Below, piece by piece: positions 55,366 to 64,000 of a stretch of DNA of 64,000 nt (position 1 is the stretch's first letter; each line of letters opens with the position of its first letter). Position numbers and translations under genes: made by a program. The stretch lies in contig SACZ01000003.1 in assembly GCA_023369685.1 (NCBI GenBank), positions 714,330 to 778,329 of the forward strand, given 5' to 3'. The notes under the pieces are model-generated. The model had not been told where the DNA came from and ran no database searches. It worked only from the letters and a program-made list of their open reading frames with translations. Source of the stretch: Prolixibacteraceae bacterium JC049 (GTDB taxonomy: Bacteria > Bacteroidota > Bacteroidia > Bacteroidales > Prolixibacteraceae).

Positions 55366-55917
55366 ATGTCTGAATCGAAGGATTGGGGGAATAGCAAAGA
55401 ATTTGACGAATTGTTTGAGAAGTACTATGTGACTTTATGCTTTTTTGCGAATAAATACATCAACGATATGGATCAGGCACGCTCGTTGGTACAGGGGTTA
55501 TTTGTCGATATGTGGGTGAAGCGCGATGATTTGAAGGTGAATGATTCGTTGAAATCCTACCTGTATAAAGCAACTAAAAACAGAGCCATTGACTTCATTC
55601 GAAAGCAAAATGCTAAGCCTGAATCTTCTTCTTACGAACTTCCTGAATGCCACGTTCCTTTTCACGATTTAGTGGAAGAGGCAGAGTTGAATGAAAAAAT
55701 AAACGATGCCATAAATAGCCTACCAGAAAAATGCAAAGAGGTATTTATTCTTAGTCGCTACGAAGAGATGAAGTATACTGAAATTGCACAAATGTTACAG
55801 ATTTCAGTAAAGACAGTAGAGATGCAAATGGGAATTGCATTAAAAAAAATAAGAGTAAAACTTTCCGATTATCAGGTGATTACATTCTTTTTGAACTGGA
55901 GACGTAAAAAAAAGTAA
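55366..55917 (+). CDS. ECF-family RNA polymerase sigma factor (unit 3)
   Basis: I chose the ATG at 55366 (183 residues); an in-frame TTG at 55336 precedes it. Region 2 (FDELFEKYYVTLCFFANKYI, VQGLFVDMWVKRDDLK) and region 4 (LSRYEEMKYTEIAQMLQISV, KTVEMQMGIALKKIR) are clear. A TAGCTTTT box at 55311 with TTTC 22 bp upstream is a weak housekeeping-type promoter. fecR follows after 70 bp. It should switch on the SusC/SusD genes at 57182-62530, separately from units 1 and 2. Confidence 0.94.
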   Translation: MSESKDWGNSKEFDELFEKYYVTLCFFANKYINDMDQARSLVQGLFVDMWVKRDDLKVNDSLKSYLYKATKNRAIDFIRKQNAKPESSSYELPECHVPFHDLVEEAELNEKINDAINSLPEKCKEVFILSRYEEMKYTEIAQMLQISVKTVEMQMGIALKKIRVKLSDYQVITFFLNWRRKKK

Positions 55918-55987
55918 AAGTCGTTACAGGGTAAGCCATTTATTTTTCGTCATAGGGAAAAGCAACGAATAAATGAGCTGAAAGACA

Positions 55988-56998
55988 ATGAAGACGAATA
56001 ACGACAAATCGGGACTAATTGCCAAATGGATTTCTGGAAATGCATCTTCTGAAGAGCATAAAGAGTTGACAGATTGGCAAAATAATTCTGAAGAGAATAA
56101 AAAGACCGTTGCCAGATATAAAAAGATATGGGAGCAGGGGTGTGAGCATATTTCTTCTGAACAAATAAAGACCGACCAACATAAGATTCAAAAAGCAATA
56201 AATCGTAATTTGGTATTAAGACTTGAAAAAGCCAAGCGTGTAATGTTGCAGTTTAAAGTTGCAGCATTACTGGCTTTTCCTGTTGCTTTGGCATTGGGGT
56301 GGCTCATATGGAGTAATTCCAATTCAACGAATCAGTCGGCTCAACTTTACGAAGTGAGAGCTCCTAAGGGGCATGTGGCCAAATGTTTTCTTCCCGATGG
56401 ATCGGAAGTGTGGATCAATTCCGAATCGACACTAAAGTATGATGCCAGTCGATTCAATACTTCACAGCGTGAAGTGAGTGTCGAGGGAGAGGCCTTTTTC
56501 AATGTAACCAAAAACAAATCTTTACCATTTAGTGTGAAAAATAAGCTGGCCAGTATCGTTGTAACAGGTACCCAATTCAACGTGAAAGCTTATGCCAACA
56601 GTAAGCAATTTGAAACTGTATTAGAGGAGGGAAGCATTGAGTTGAAAATAGCCGGATATCGTGCTAAAACTTTGAAGGTGAAACCAGGCGAACGTGTTGT
56701 TTTCAATGCTCAGAAGCGCACCTTGAATGTTAAGCGGGTAGATGTAGAATTATACTCATCGTGGCGAAAAGGACAGATTTTATTTAAAGATGCTACACTG
56801 AATGAGCTAATTACCGAGTTGGAAAGAATCTATGACTTAAAGATCCATTTGGAAGATGATCATCTGAAGACATTTCGATTTAGAGGAATGTTTGGTTACA
56901 ATAATAACATTATTGATGCCCTGGAAAAAATTAAGAAAACGGCTGGCCTTGACTATTACATCATGAATAAAGAAGTGTGGTTGAGAGCTGTGGAATAA
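55988..56998 (+). CDS. FecR-type anti-sigma factor (unit 3)
   Basis: A 336-residue inner-membrane protein: cytosolic N-terminus, transmembrane helix about 88-108 (FKVAALLAFPVALALGWLIW), periplasmic FecR domain (RAPKGHVAKCFLPDGSEVWI, VSVEGEAFFNV, IVVTGTQFNVKAY) and DUF4974 (ATLNELITELERIYDLKIHL). It controls the sigma at 55366 in response to the SusC at 57182. Upstream, GGGTAAGC (55932) and CGTCATA (55949) might be ECF-type -35/-10 elements, giving autoregulation. Confidence 0.95.
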   Translation: MKTNNDKSGLIAKWISGNASSEEHKELTDWQNNSEENKKTVARYKKIWEQGCEHISSEQIKTDQHKIQKAINRNLVLRLEKAKRVMLQFKVAALLAFPVALALGWLIWSNSNSTNQSAQLYEVRAPKGHVAKCFLPDGSEVWINSESTLKYDASRFNTSQREVSVEGEAFFNVTKNKSLPFSVKNKLASIVVTGTQFNVKAYANSKQFETVLEEGSIELKIAGYRAKTLKVKPGERVVFNAQKRTLNVKRVDVELYSSWRKGQILFKDATLNELITELERIYDLKIHLEDDHLKTFRFRGMFGYNNNIIDALEKIKKTAGLDYYIMNKEVWLRAVE

Positions 56999-57097
56999 AA
57001 ATATTAATGGTGTGCAAAGTATATAATAAACAACGTGCCTATGATAAAAACTCAGTATTAAACTTTAACTAAAGGTTTGTTAGCTGAAAAAAGAAGA

Positions 57098-57117
57098 GGA
57101 AGCTGTAGCGAGCTTCC
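57098..57117 (-). terminator. Leader hairpin of susC (unit 3), terminator-like on the minus strand
   Basis: GGAAGCT (57098-57104) and AGCTTCC (57111-57117) form a 7-bp perfect stem with a 6-nt loop; weaker pairing may extend it outward. On the minus strand it runs into TCTTCTTTTTTC. It lies 65 bp before the susC start, matching the placement in units 1 and 2. Confidence 0.5.
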
Positions 57118-57181
57118 CCCTCAAATGCCTAATCGGTTAACGACCAGACAAATTTCAGTTATTATTTAAACATCCAAATTT

Positions 57182-60100
57182 ATGAAAAAAAATTTACAGG
57201 TGACAAGTCGCATGAAGACTGTTGTCTCTAAAACTATGTTGATTATGAGGCTTACCTTATATCTGGTTTTGCTATCTGTGATTTCATCAGTAGCAAATAC
57301 ATATTCGCAAAATGCGCGATTGACAGTAAAGATGAAGAACTCAAGAATGTCCGAAGTGTTTGATAACATTGAAGAACAGTCGGATTTCTATTTCTTCTAC
57401 AATAGAAATATGTTCGATGATAATCATCGAGTATCAGTAAATTATAGTGGAGATAATATCAACGAGGTATTGAAACAAATTTTTGTAGATCAAAATGTAA
57501 AATACGAAATCGTTGATAAGAATATCATCATTAAAGCTAAAGCCAGCAAATTAAAGAATGCAGGCAAACAGGATAAGAAAGTAATTACCGGAACGGTAAA
57601 AGATAAAGATGGTGATCCGCTACCAGGTGTATCTATCGTAGTGGCAGGAACAACCAATGGAGTAATTACCACTCCCGATGGAACTTTCTCTATTACTAAT
57701 GTAGCAAGCGATGCTAAATTGGTATTCTCGTTTGTAGGAATGAAACCACAGCAGGTATCAGTTGATGGACAAAATCGTTTCGATATTGTTTTAGAAGAAG
57801 ATGCCATTGGTTTGGAAGAGGTAATTGCTGTAGGTTATCAGACTAAGACAAAGAAAAACCTTACGGGGTCGGTAGCAACTGTCGATACCAAATTAATCGA
57901 GAACCGTCCAACAGCACGTGTTTCTGAACTTCTTTCGGGTACTGCTCCTGGTTTAACAATTACCAGAAACGATCCGGGACGTATTGGTCAGAGCGACTTT
58001 GGTATTCGTATTGGTGGTTTAGTAAGTAGAAGTGGTTCTTCGCCATTGGTTGTAATCGATGGAATACCTCAGGAGAGTGTTCAAGCTTTGAACCGACTAA
58101 ATTCCAATGATATCGAATCGATGTCTATTTTGAAAGATGCCGAAGCAGCTGTTTATGGATCGAGAGCTGCAGGTGGTGTTATCGTTATTCAAACTAAAAG
58201 AGGTGGAGAAAAGCCTGAAGTACGTTTTGGATACAACCGTCGTGTTGCTGTTCCTCACATTTACCGAGACATTACCAATATGTTCCAGATGTTGGAGATG
58301 CAGAAAGAGGGTTGGGCTGCCAATAACGTATCTTTCTTCGGTTACCCTGGTCTTTTCAAATACATTGAAGACAACCAATTGACTTTCGATAAAGTTAAGA
58401 ACAACGATTTTAAATATGTATATGGTGCCGACAAAGAAGGTACATGGGCACCTTTCCCTGATACTCCATTCTTGGCATTCGGTCACACCGACTGGATGGA
58501 AGAGATGTATGGAAATGCCACTTCTGATAGCTACGATGTAAGTGTTTCTGGTGCATCAAAGAAGTTGAACTACTATACTTCATTGGGAGTTGTAAACGAG
58601 AAGTCGATGTTGCGCTATGGCAAGAATAAGAGTCAGACGATTTTTACTCGTGCCAAATTAGAATATAAACATAGCGATCGATTGAAAGTAGGAACTAACC
58701 TTTCAATGCGTTACCAGAAATGGGACGAGCCTACGTTATATGGCGCAATGAGAAATCAGGTGGCTACCAAATTTACATGGGATCACGCTTACAATCCAGA
58801 TGGAAATTATATGAACTGGGGAGGTATGCAGAGTCCTATTGGTATGGTTGAAAAAGGAGGAGATGTTACCCGTAAGTATTTTAATCTGCAAGCTCAGATA
58901 TTTGTAGATTTCAAACTACTTGACAACTTAACTCTGAATGCCAATGTTGTTAAGGGAGCAAACTTTACGAATGTACGTTCTATCCATAAAGATTTCCAGC
59001 ATTACTATTGGAATGGAAAACCATCGTTTACTCACCTGAGAGGAAATCCTACACAGGTGGAAGCACATAATGCATTGAGCCAGAATTTCACTGGTAACTT
59101 CACTGCGAAGTATGTGCAGCAATTTGCAGATGTTCATACTGTTCGTGCTTTAGCTGGTTATGCTCATGAAGAATTCTCATACGATTTGACGAAAGCATGG
59201 AGAAAGAATATGCTTTCAACTAGCTTGAGTACTTTGAATCTGGGTAATAGTGAAGATCAGTATAACAGTGATTCACAATGGGAAGAAGCAGTGAAGAGTA
59301 TCTTTGCCAACTTGAGCTATAGCTACAAAGATCGTTACTTCATTGAAGGAAACTACCGTAATGATGGTAGCTCTCGTTTTGCCAAAGGATATAAGTGGAA
59401 AGATTTCTATAGTGTGAGTGGTGCCTGGAATATTACTGAGGAGTTGTTTGTTCAAAACTTAGGAATCGATAATATCTTAAACAATTTGAAATTCCGTGTA
59501 AGTTGGGCACAGTTAGGAAATAAAGCGGGTATCAAACGCTACGATTTCGTTCAGCAGGTAAATATTCGCGAAAGTAATATCCTGTTAGGTGTTCCTGGAA
59601 GTGTTTCTAAAGCACAGATTGCTACTATTAGTGGTTTCCCTGCATTGGATAGAACATGGGAAATTGCCGAGAAATTGAACTTTGGTATCGATGCCGATCT
59701 ATTGGGTGCTCGCTTGAATGTGGTAGCCAATGTCTTCGAAACCAACAATAAAGATATCTTCTATACTGAAGAATTCCCAAGTATCTTAGGAGCAACGCCT
59801 CCTAGTATCAATGGTGCGCATGTTAAAACAACAGGATGGGACTTAGGTATTAAGTGGAACGATCGTTTGGATAATGGGTTAGCATACAACATTGGTTTTG
59901 GTATTTCTGATGCTAATACTAAAGTGATAAAGTTGGCTGACAGCCGAACTATTAAATATGGAGGAAACAGCTTTGTTGAAGGATATGCTGTTGGTACTGT
60001 ATTCGGATTTGAGTATGATGGTATTATTAGCAATGAAGAAGAATTGGCAGAATATCGTAAGAATATCGATCGTTCTCCTTGGGCTTTAACCAAACAATTG

Positions 60101-60730
60101 ACAGTAGGTGATGTTCGCTATAAAGATTTAGATGGCGACGGACGTATTGAAGCTTCTAAGTACGAAGTAGGAGAAGATGGAAAACCAACTGCATCATCGG
60201 GCGATATGGTTTCATTGGGAGACACTGAGCGCCATTACGAATACTTCATTAATGGTGGATTGTCGTTCAAAGGATTCGATTTTAGCTTTGTATTGAATGG
60301 TGTAGGTAAATGGACTGTTTTCGATCAGGGAGGAACATCGACAGGATACCCATGGGTACAGCCATTGAAGCACTTCTATAACAACACGTGGACTCCAGAA
60401 CATCAGGATCGTTTCTATCCACGTATCTCTGTTATCTCAACTGACTTTAGTAACCATAGAAATAACAACAACTACGGTTTAAGTAATGCAAGACACGTAC
60501 GTCGCAGTGTTCCTTATCTGGCTGTTAAGAATATTCAGATTGGTTACACTATTCCAAAGCAATTGACTGAGAAAATTGGTTTGTCGAAGGTATATGTATA
60601 TGCCAACGGATCTGATTTGGGTTACCTAATCAACAATGTTCCTGATAGCTACAGTCCTGAGCAACCATTCAATGCGTCATTAACTCCTTACCCAAGAACA
60701 TTTAGTTTGGGTGTGAATATTAACTTTTAA
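57182..60730 (+). CDS. SusC-like TonB-dependent transporter with STN domain (unit 3)
   Basis: A 1182-residue outer-membrane transporter. Signal (SSVANTYSQ), STN domain (SRMSEVFDNIEEQSDFYFFY), regulatory-like domain (GTVKDKDGDPLPGVSIVVAG), TonB box/plug (EEVIAVGYQTKTKKNLTGSV, AEAAVYGSRAAGGVIVIQTK) and a long barrel ending FSLGVNINF. The plug segment is shortened relative to units 1 and 2. The leader of 183 bp after fecR includes a terminator-like hairpin on the opposite strand. susD starts 12 bp later. Confidence 0.96.
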   Translation: MKKNLQVTSRMKTVVSKTMLIMRLTLYLVLLSVISSVANTYSQNARLTVKMKNSRMSEVFDNIEEQSDFYFFYNRNMFDDNHRVSVNYSGDNINEVLKQIFVDQNVKYEIVDKNIIIKAKASKLKNAGKQDKKVITGTVKDKDGDPLPGVSIVVAGTTNGVITTPDGTFSITNVASDAKLVFSFVGMKPQQVSVDGQNRFDIVLEEDAIGLEEVIAVGYQTKTKKNLTGSVATVDTKLIENRPTARVSELLSGTAPGLTITRNDPGRIGQSDFGIRIGGLVSRSGSSPLVVIDGIPQESVQALNRLNSNDIESMSILKDAEAAVYGSRAAGGVIVIQTKRGGEKPEVRFGYNRRVAVPHIYRDITNMFQMLEMQKEGWAANNVSFFGYPGLFKYIEDNQLTFDKVKNNDFKYVYGADKEGTWAPFPDTPFLAFGHTDWMEEMYGNATSDSYDVSVSGASKKLNYYTSLGVVNEKSMLRYGKNKSQTIFTRAKLEYKHSDRLKVGTNLSMRYQKWDEPTLYGAMRNQVATKFTWDHAYNPDGNYMNWGGMQSPIGMVEKGGDVTRKYFNLQAQIFVDFKLLDNLTLNANVVKGANFTNVRSIHKDFQHYYWNGKPSFTHLRGNPTQVEAHNALSQNFTGNFTAKYVQQFADVHTVRALAGYAHEEFSYDLTKAWRKNMLSTSLSTLNLGNSEDQYNSDSQWEEAVKSIFANLSYSYKDRYFIEGNYRNDGSSRFAKGYKWKDFYSVSGAWNITEELFVQNLGIDNILNNLKFRVSWAQLGNKAGIKRYDFVQQVNIRESNILLGVPGSVSKAQIATISGFPALDRTWEIAEKLNFGIDADLLGARLNVVANVFETNNKDIFYTEEFPSILGATPPSINGAHVKTTGWDLGIKWNDRLDNGLAYNIGFGISDANTKVIKLADSRTIKYGGNSFVEGYAVGTVFGFEYDGIISNEEELAEYRKNIDRSPWALTKQLTVGDVRYKDLDGDGRIEASKYEVGEDGKPTASSGDMVSLGDTERHYEYFINGGLSFKGFDFSFVLNGVGKWTVFDQGGTSTGYPWVQPLKHFYNNTWTPEHQDRFYPRISVISTDFSNHRNNNNYGLSNARHVRRSVPYLAVKNIQIGYTIPKQLTEKIGLSKVYVYANGSDLGYLINNVPDSYSPEQPFNASLTPYPRTFSLGVNINF

Positions 60731-60742
60731 ACAGGGAAGACA

Positions 60743-62530
60743 ATGAAAAAAATTATTATAACAGCTTTAGCTGGATTGGCTCTTTTATTCACTGCCTGTG
60801 AAAAGGACATCGATCTTTTACCAAAAGATACTTTGGTGGTAGAGTCATTCTTCAAGTCAGCAAATGATTACAAAGTCTTTGTAAACACTTTTTATGATCA
60901 ACTACCAGGTTTCGGTTTACCAAGTCGTGACAATGATGCCGATATTGCTTATGCCGGAAGTGCCGTAAGTAATAGTACTTACATTGAGTCTCAGCAATCG
61001 GGCACATGGAACGGATCGTATGCTGCAATTCGTAACCATTCATTGGTAATTAAAGGAGCAGAAGCATTGGAAGATGCTGCGTTGAAAGATCAGGTTCAGG
61101 TATATGTTGCCGAAGCACGCTTCTTCAGAGCCATGGCCTATTATACATTATTACGTGAATTTGGTGGTGTACCATTGGTTGACCATCCACTTGGACTGAA
61201 TGAGAAAGAGATTCTTTATGGTCCACGTAGTACATTCGAAGAGACGGTTAACTTTATTGTTGCCGATTTGGATGCAGCCATTGCAACAAAACGTTTAGGT
61301 TCATTAGAAGGTGCTGCAAATGTTGGGCGTATCACAGCCGAAGCAGCTTATGCATTGAAAAGTCGCGTTTGCCTGTTTGCCGGAACATGGTTTAAGTATC
61401 ACGGTTCGGGAGGAAATGCCAACGCATTGCTTACTCAAGCCAAAGAGGCTGCCAATAGCATTATCAGTGGAGGAAAATTCAGTTTGTTTAAAAGAGACGA
61501 TGTATTGGGAAGCCTTAGCGAAAGCTACCGTTACTTATTTACATTGGAATCAGACGTGCAGTCGAATCCTGCTAACTTAGGAAAAGGCGATCAGAGTGAA
61601 TTCATTTTGGTACGTAAACATAATAAAGAAGATCGTCATGGTGGATACATCTCTGTAAACAGTGGAAACTTGTCGCCAACTAAGAAGTTAATCGACATGT
61701 TCTTAGACAACACAGGTTTGCCTATTACTCACTCTAAATCGGTATTTCATGGGCACGGTTTCTCCATTGATGCAGATACCAAGAAGCCCAATAATTTCGA
61801 GTACAAAGATCGTGACCCACGTATGTCGGCTATCTTAATCGAGCCATTTACTCAGTTCTGGTACCATACTCCATACGACAGAGATTTCACGAAAACGGAT
61901 CTAACCGGAACAGGTGGTTGGAACGATGGAATGTGGACTAGTAACACGGGGTATTTATTGCACAAATTCATTCCTGAAACAGCTGGAGGAGTAGCCATCG
62001 ATTATCCGGTATTCAGATATGCTGAGATATTGTTGAACTACGCCGAAGCAGTTTATGAATTGGATGGAAGCATTTCTGATCAGGACTTGAACAAGTCAAT
62101 CAACTTGTTGAGAGACCGAGTTGAAATGCCTCATTTGACCAATGCATTTGTAACATCTAATGGATTAGATATGAAGCAAGAGATTCGCAGAGAGCGTACC
62201 ATCGAGCTTTGTTTCGAAGGGTTCCGTTACGATGACCTAAGACGTTGGAAAACGGCAGAAACAGAAATGAAAGAAGATGTAAAAGGCGTGCAGTGGGCGA
62301 ATAGCTTGTTGCCAACATCTTTCGAAGTATATAAAGATCAAACCAAAGCAACTGTAACTGTTACTAACCATATCAATACTCAATTTGAAACAGATGCGGA
62401 TGGATTCTTAATTAGAGAGAAGGCTGCTGATCGTCAATTTGAAAGCAAGCACTACCTGAAACCTCTTCCGTTGAGGCAAATCGCCATAAACCCTCAACTG
62501 AAACAAAATCCTGGTTGGGCATCCAACTAA
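60743..62530 (+). CDS. SusD-like glycan-binding lipoprotein (unit 3)
   Basis: A 595-residue lipoprotein (LLFTACEKDI). SusD features include SFFKSANDYKVFVNTFYDQL, EARFFRAMAYYTLLREFGGV, LRDRVEMPHLTNAFVTSNGL and EIRRERTIELCFEGFRYDDL, ending LKQNPGWASN. It is most like the unit 2 SusD, in agreement with the SusC similarity. It is followed by an intrinsic terminator at 62554. Confidence 0.96.
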   Translation: MKKIIITALAGLALLFTACEKDIDLLPKDTLVVESFFKSANDYKVFVNTFYDQLPGFGLPSRDNDADIAYAGSAVSNSTYIESQQSGTWNGSYAAIRNHSLVIKGAEALEDAALKDQVQVYVAEARFFRAMAYYTLLREFGGVPLVDHPLGLNEKEILYGPRSTFEETVNFIVADLDAAIATKRLGSLEGAANVGRITAEAAYALKSRVCLFAGTWFKYHGSGGNANALLTQAKEAANSIISGGKFSLFKRDDVLGSLSESYRYLFTLESDVQSNPANLGKGDQSEFILVRKHNKEDRHGGYISVNSGNLSPTKKLIDMFLDNTGLPITHSKSVFHGHGFSIDADTKKPNNFEYKDRDPRMSAILIEPFTQFWYHTPYDRDFTKTDLTGTGGWNDGMWTSNTGYLLHKFIPETAGGVAIDYPVFRYAEILLNYAEAVYELDGSISDQDLNKSINLLRDRVEMPHLTNAFVTSNGLDMKQEIRRERTIELCFEGFRYDDLRRWKTAETEMKEDVKGVQWANSLLPTSFEVYKDQTKATVTVTNHINTQFETDADGFLIREKAADRQFESKHYLKPLPLRQIAINPQLKQNPGWASN

Positions 62531-62553
62531 ATAAATAGATAGGTTTGAGAATG

Positions 62554-62582
62554 GGAGGGGGAAGTAATCTCCCTCCTTTTTT
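62554..62582 (+). terminator. Intrinsic terminator after susD (unit 3)
   Basis: GGAGGGGGA (62554-62562) and TCTCCCTCC (62568-62576) pair over 9 bp with one G-U and a 5-nt loop, followed by TTTTTT. It closes the third sigma-controlled unit. Confidence 0.88.
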
Positions 62583-62587
62583 ATAAT

Positions 62588-62679
62588 AGGGGGTATCCCT
62601 CGGCCCGAAGCCTCGGGTCAGGCTTTACGCACTCGCTTTTTACAGCTGAAGCAGCAAAAGAGCTCAAACAATTGCTTCA
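62588..62679. repeat. GC-rich hairpin region (REP-like) before the last GH116 gene
   Basis: CCCGA (with AGCC loop) TCGGG forms a hairpin near 62612, inside a GC-rich patch beginning GGGGGTATCCC that contrasts with the A/T-rich surroundings. Further on, TGAAGCA (62647-62653) and TGCTTCA (62673-62679) form a second inverted repeat. It looks like intergenic repeat material; no coding frame is evident. Confidence 0.45.
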
Positions 62680-62710
62680 ATCCTTTACCCGACATAAAAC
62701 CAAAAACGTT

Positions 62711-64000
62711 ATGAATAAAAAATCGGACAAAACCACACTACCCAAAAACAGTCGTCGCGACTTTATTAAAACTACTGCGCTGGGGGCTGCTGCATTAACT
62801 TTTACCAAGGCAAGAATATTTGCCGGACCATTCAACTATTCCGAAGATGGCTTTTTAATTCCCGCCGATAAGAAGCTATCCCGACAATGGATTAAATCGT
62901 TGTACGAACGAGGAGAGGAAGAATGGTTGAAACTATCCAGTGGAGAACTACAATATGTGGGAATGCCTGTTGGTGGTTTGGCATGTGGTCAGCTTTACTT
63001 GGCAGGTGATGGTCGCTTGCGCCTGTGGCATATTTTTAAAGTAACCTATAGTAGGGAGAAAGATCATGGACAACGCTTCGATGCCATGACACTGGGCGGA
63101 CATTATGCTGCGCCAATGAAACAGTTCGAACGGGAAACGCGACCTGTGGATCAGGGAGCTGCGATACGAGTAACTTCCGGAGGAAAGAGCTGGCTAAAAC
63201 GCCTGGATGCACGCGACTTTTCCGATATTCAATTCCGTGGCGAATACCCCATTGGAAAAGTAAAATATCAGGATGAAGAGCTGCCTGTAAAAGTAGAGCT
63301 GGAAGCATTTTCGCCATTTATCCCCAACGATGCACAAGAATCGGCATTGCCGGTAACTGTGTTGGAATACAATGTAACCAACACCAGCGATAACACAGTG
63401 AATGTCGATCTGGTTAGCTGGTTGGAAAATGCCGTATTGCCTTACGTAGGTACCAACTTTAGTGCCACCAGAAGAAATACCCTCAATAGAAACGATAATC
63501 GCGTAACATTGCACTACACAGCCGAAGGAATGGCTGATACTGGTGAGGGACGCGAGGATATCGTATTTGAAGATTTTGAAAGTGGTTCGTATCAGAAGTG
63601 GACTGTTCAAGGCGAAGCCTTTGGTACTGCTCCATTTCCTAAGTCGGACCTAAAACAGTGGCAACCACTTTCTGGTTATAAAGGCAATCGCTTTATCAAT
63701 ACCCATAACACACGCGATGTAAGCGCCGAAGCACAAAATTCCAATGGCAGCTGGTCGACCGCAGCCGATGGCATGACAGGTACACTGTTGAGTAATGCTT
63801 TTACCATTGAGCGCAACTTCATCAACTTCTTTATTGCAGGAGGTAGCCATAACAACACTTGCCTGGAATTGGTTATCGACGGAAAAGTGGTTCGAAAAGC
63901 ATCGGGGCATAACTCCAATAAAATGCGTTCCGACTCTTTCGATGTGAAAGCTTACCAGGGAAAAGAGGCGCAGCTTCGCTTAGTGGATACCCATACAGGT
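62711..64000 (+). CDS. GH116 family glycoside hydrolase with Tat signal and inserted domain (5' part)
   Basis: The frame runs from the ATG at 62711 to the window end (430 codons). A twin-arginine signal, SRRDFIKTTALGAAALT (residues 14-30), directs folded export, unlike the Sec signals of the other GH116 enzymes. GH116N begins near residue 82 (YVGMPVGGLACGQLYLAGDG), very like the enzyme at 11963. From about residue 285 (IVFEDFESGSYQKWTVQGEA) to at least 430 an extra beta-sandwich interrupts the domain. It resembles the jelly-roll found in GH32 levanase-type proteins (AFTIERNFINFFIAGGS, VIDGKVVRKASG). The catalytic barrel lies beyond the window. Confidence 0.88.
   Translation, partial: MNKKSDKTTLPKNSRRDFIKTTALGAAALTFTKARIFAGPFNYSEDGFLIPADKKLSRQWIKSLYERGEEEWLKLSSGELQYVGMPVGGLACGQLYLAGDGRLRLWHIFKVTYSREKDHGQRFDAMTLGGHYAAPMKQFERETRPVDQGAAIRVTSGGKSWLKRLDARDFSDIQFRGEYPIGKVKYQDEELPVKVELEAFSPFIPNDAQESALPVTVLEYNVTNTSDNTVNVDLVSWLENAVLPYVGTNFSATRRNTLNRNDNRVTLHYTAEGMADTGEGREDIVFEDFESGSYQKWTVQGEAFGTAPFPKSDLKQWQPLSGYKGNRFINTHNTRDVSAEAQNSNGSWSTAADGMTGTLLSNAFTIERNFINFFIAGGSHNNTCLELVIDGKVVRKASGHNSNKMRSDSFDVKAYQGKEAQLRLVDTHTG

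Noticed and set aside
28679-55939. GGGTAAGC before two fecR genes as an ECF promoter
   Set aside because: Only two short matches with different downstream boxes and no match in unit 1; noted under the genes but too weak for a separate feature.

Overview
The window comes from a low-GC member of the Bacteroidota. The evidence is several SusC/SusD outer-membrane uptake pairs, a one-protein hybrid two-component regulator, three ECF sigma/FecR anti-sigma pairs, many lipoprotein and Sec signals, and TTTG / TAnnTTTG promoters. The enzyme content points to a free-living polysaccharide degrader, perhaps a marine Marinilabiliales-like organism; that placement is inference. No rRNA, tRNA, CRISPR array, phage gene or transposase was seen.

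Layout. (A) 1-8259, minus strand: a hybrid two-component system (HTCS), a symmetric operator-like site, a TIG/NHL surface lipoprotein and the start of a SusC. (B) 8461-11295: a membrane glycosyltransferase-like protein with TPRs and an RsmI-like methyltransferase. (C) 11296-11962: the only gene-free stretch over 300 bp, with a strong promoter, a candidate small RNA ending in a terminator, and two repeat motifs. (D) 11963-20730: two GH116 enzymes interleaved with three beta-propeller (GH43/GH117-like) enzymes. Two inverted copies of a 199-bp non-coding element bracket the second GH116 and one propeller gene. (E, F) 20868-27844 and 28052-34904: two complete ECF sigma, FecR, SusC, SusD units. (G) 35107-54681: a long same-strand enzyme array of GH172, GH20, GH95, GH172, GH172, a GHL6/GH151-like protein, a propeller, GH29, GH29 and a GH123-like protein. 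(H) 54682-55187: hairpin repeats and a small membrane protein. (I) 55366-62530: a third ECF sigma, FecR, SusC, SusD unit. (J) 62711-64000: the 5' part of a Tat-exported GH116 carrying an inserted domain.

How it fits together. The SusC/SusD pairs should bind and import oligosaccharides. Their SusC proteins carry N-terminal STN signalling domains that contact FecR, which releases the ECF sigma and induces the locus. The exported enzymes remove L-fucose (GH29, GH95, possibly the GHL6/GH151-like protein), N-acetylhexosamines (GH20, GH123-like) and probably furanosides (three GH172, three GH116). No sulfatase is present in the window. The best reading is one or more loci for a fucosylated, amino-sugar-containing, furanose-bearing and probably non-sulfated glycan. 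GH172 and GH116 together are known from D-arabinan degradation, so D-arabinofuranose (or another furanose) decorated with fucose is a testable and unusual target.

Beyond the genes, the most interesting signals are: the 41-bp palindrome with 21-bp spaced half-sites before the HTCS-controlled operon; hairpins in all three sigma-controlled susC leaders that read as terminators on the opposite strand, suggesting DonS-like antisense RNAs; the paired 199-bp elements with covarying ends; and a 21-bp period direct repeat before the GH20 operon.
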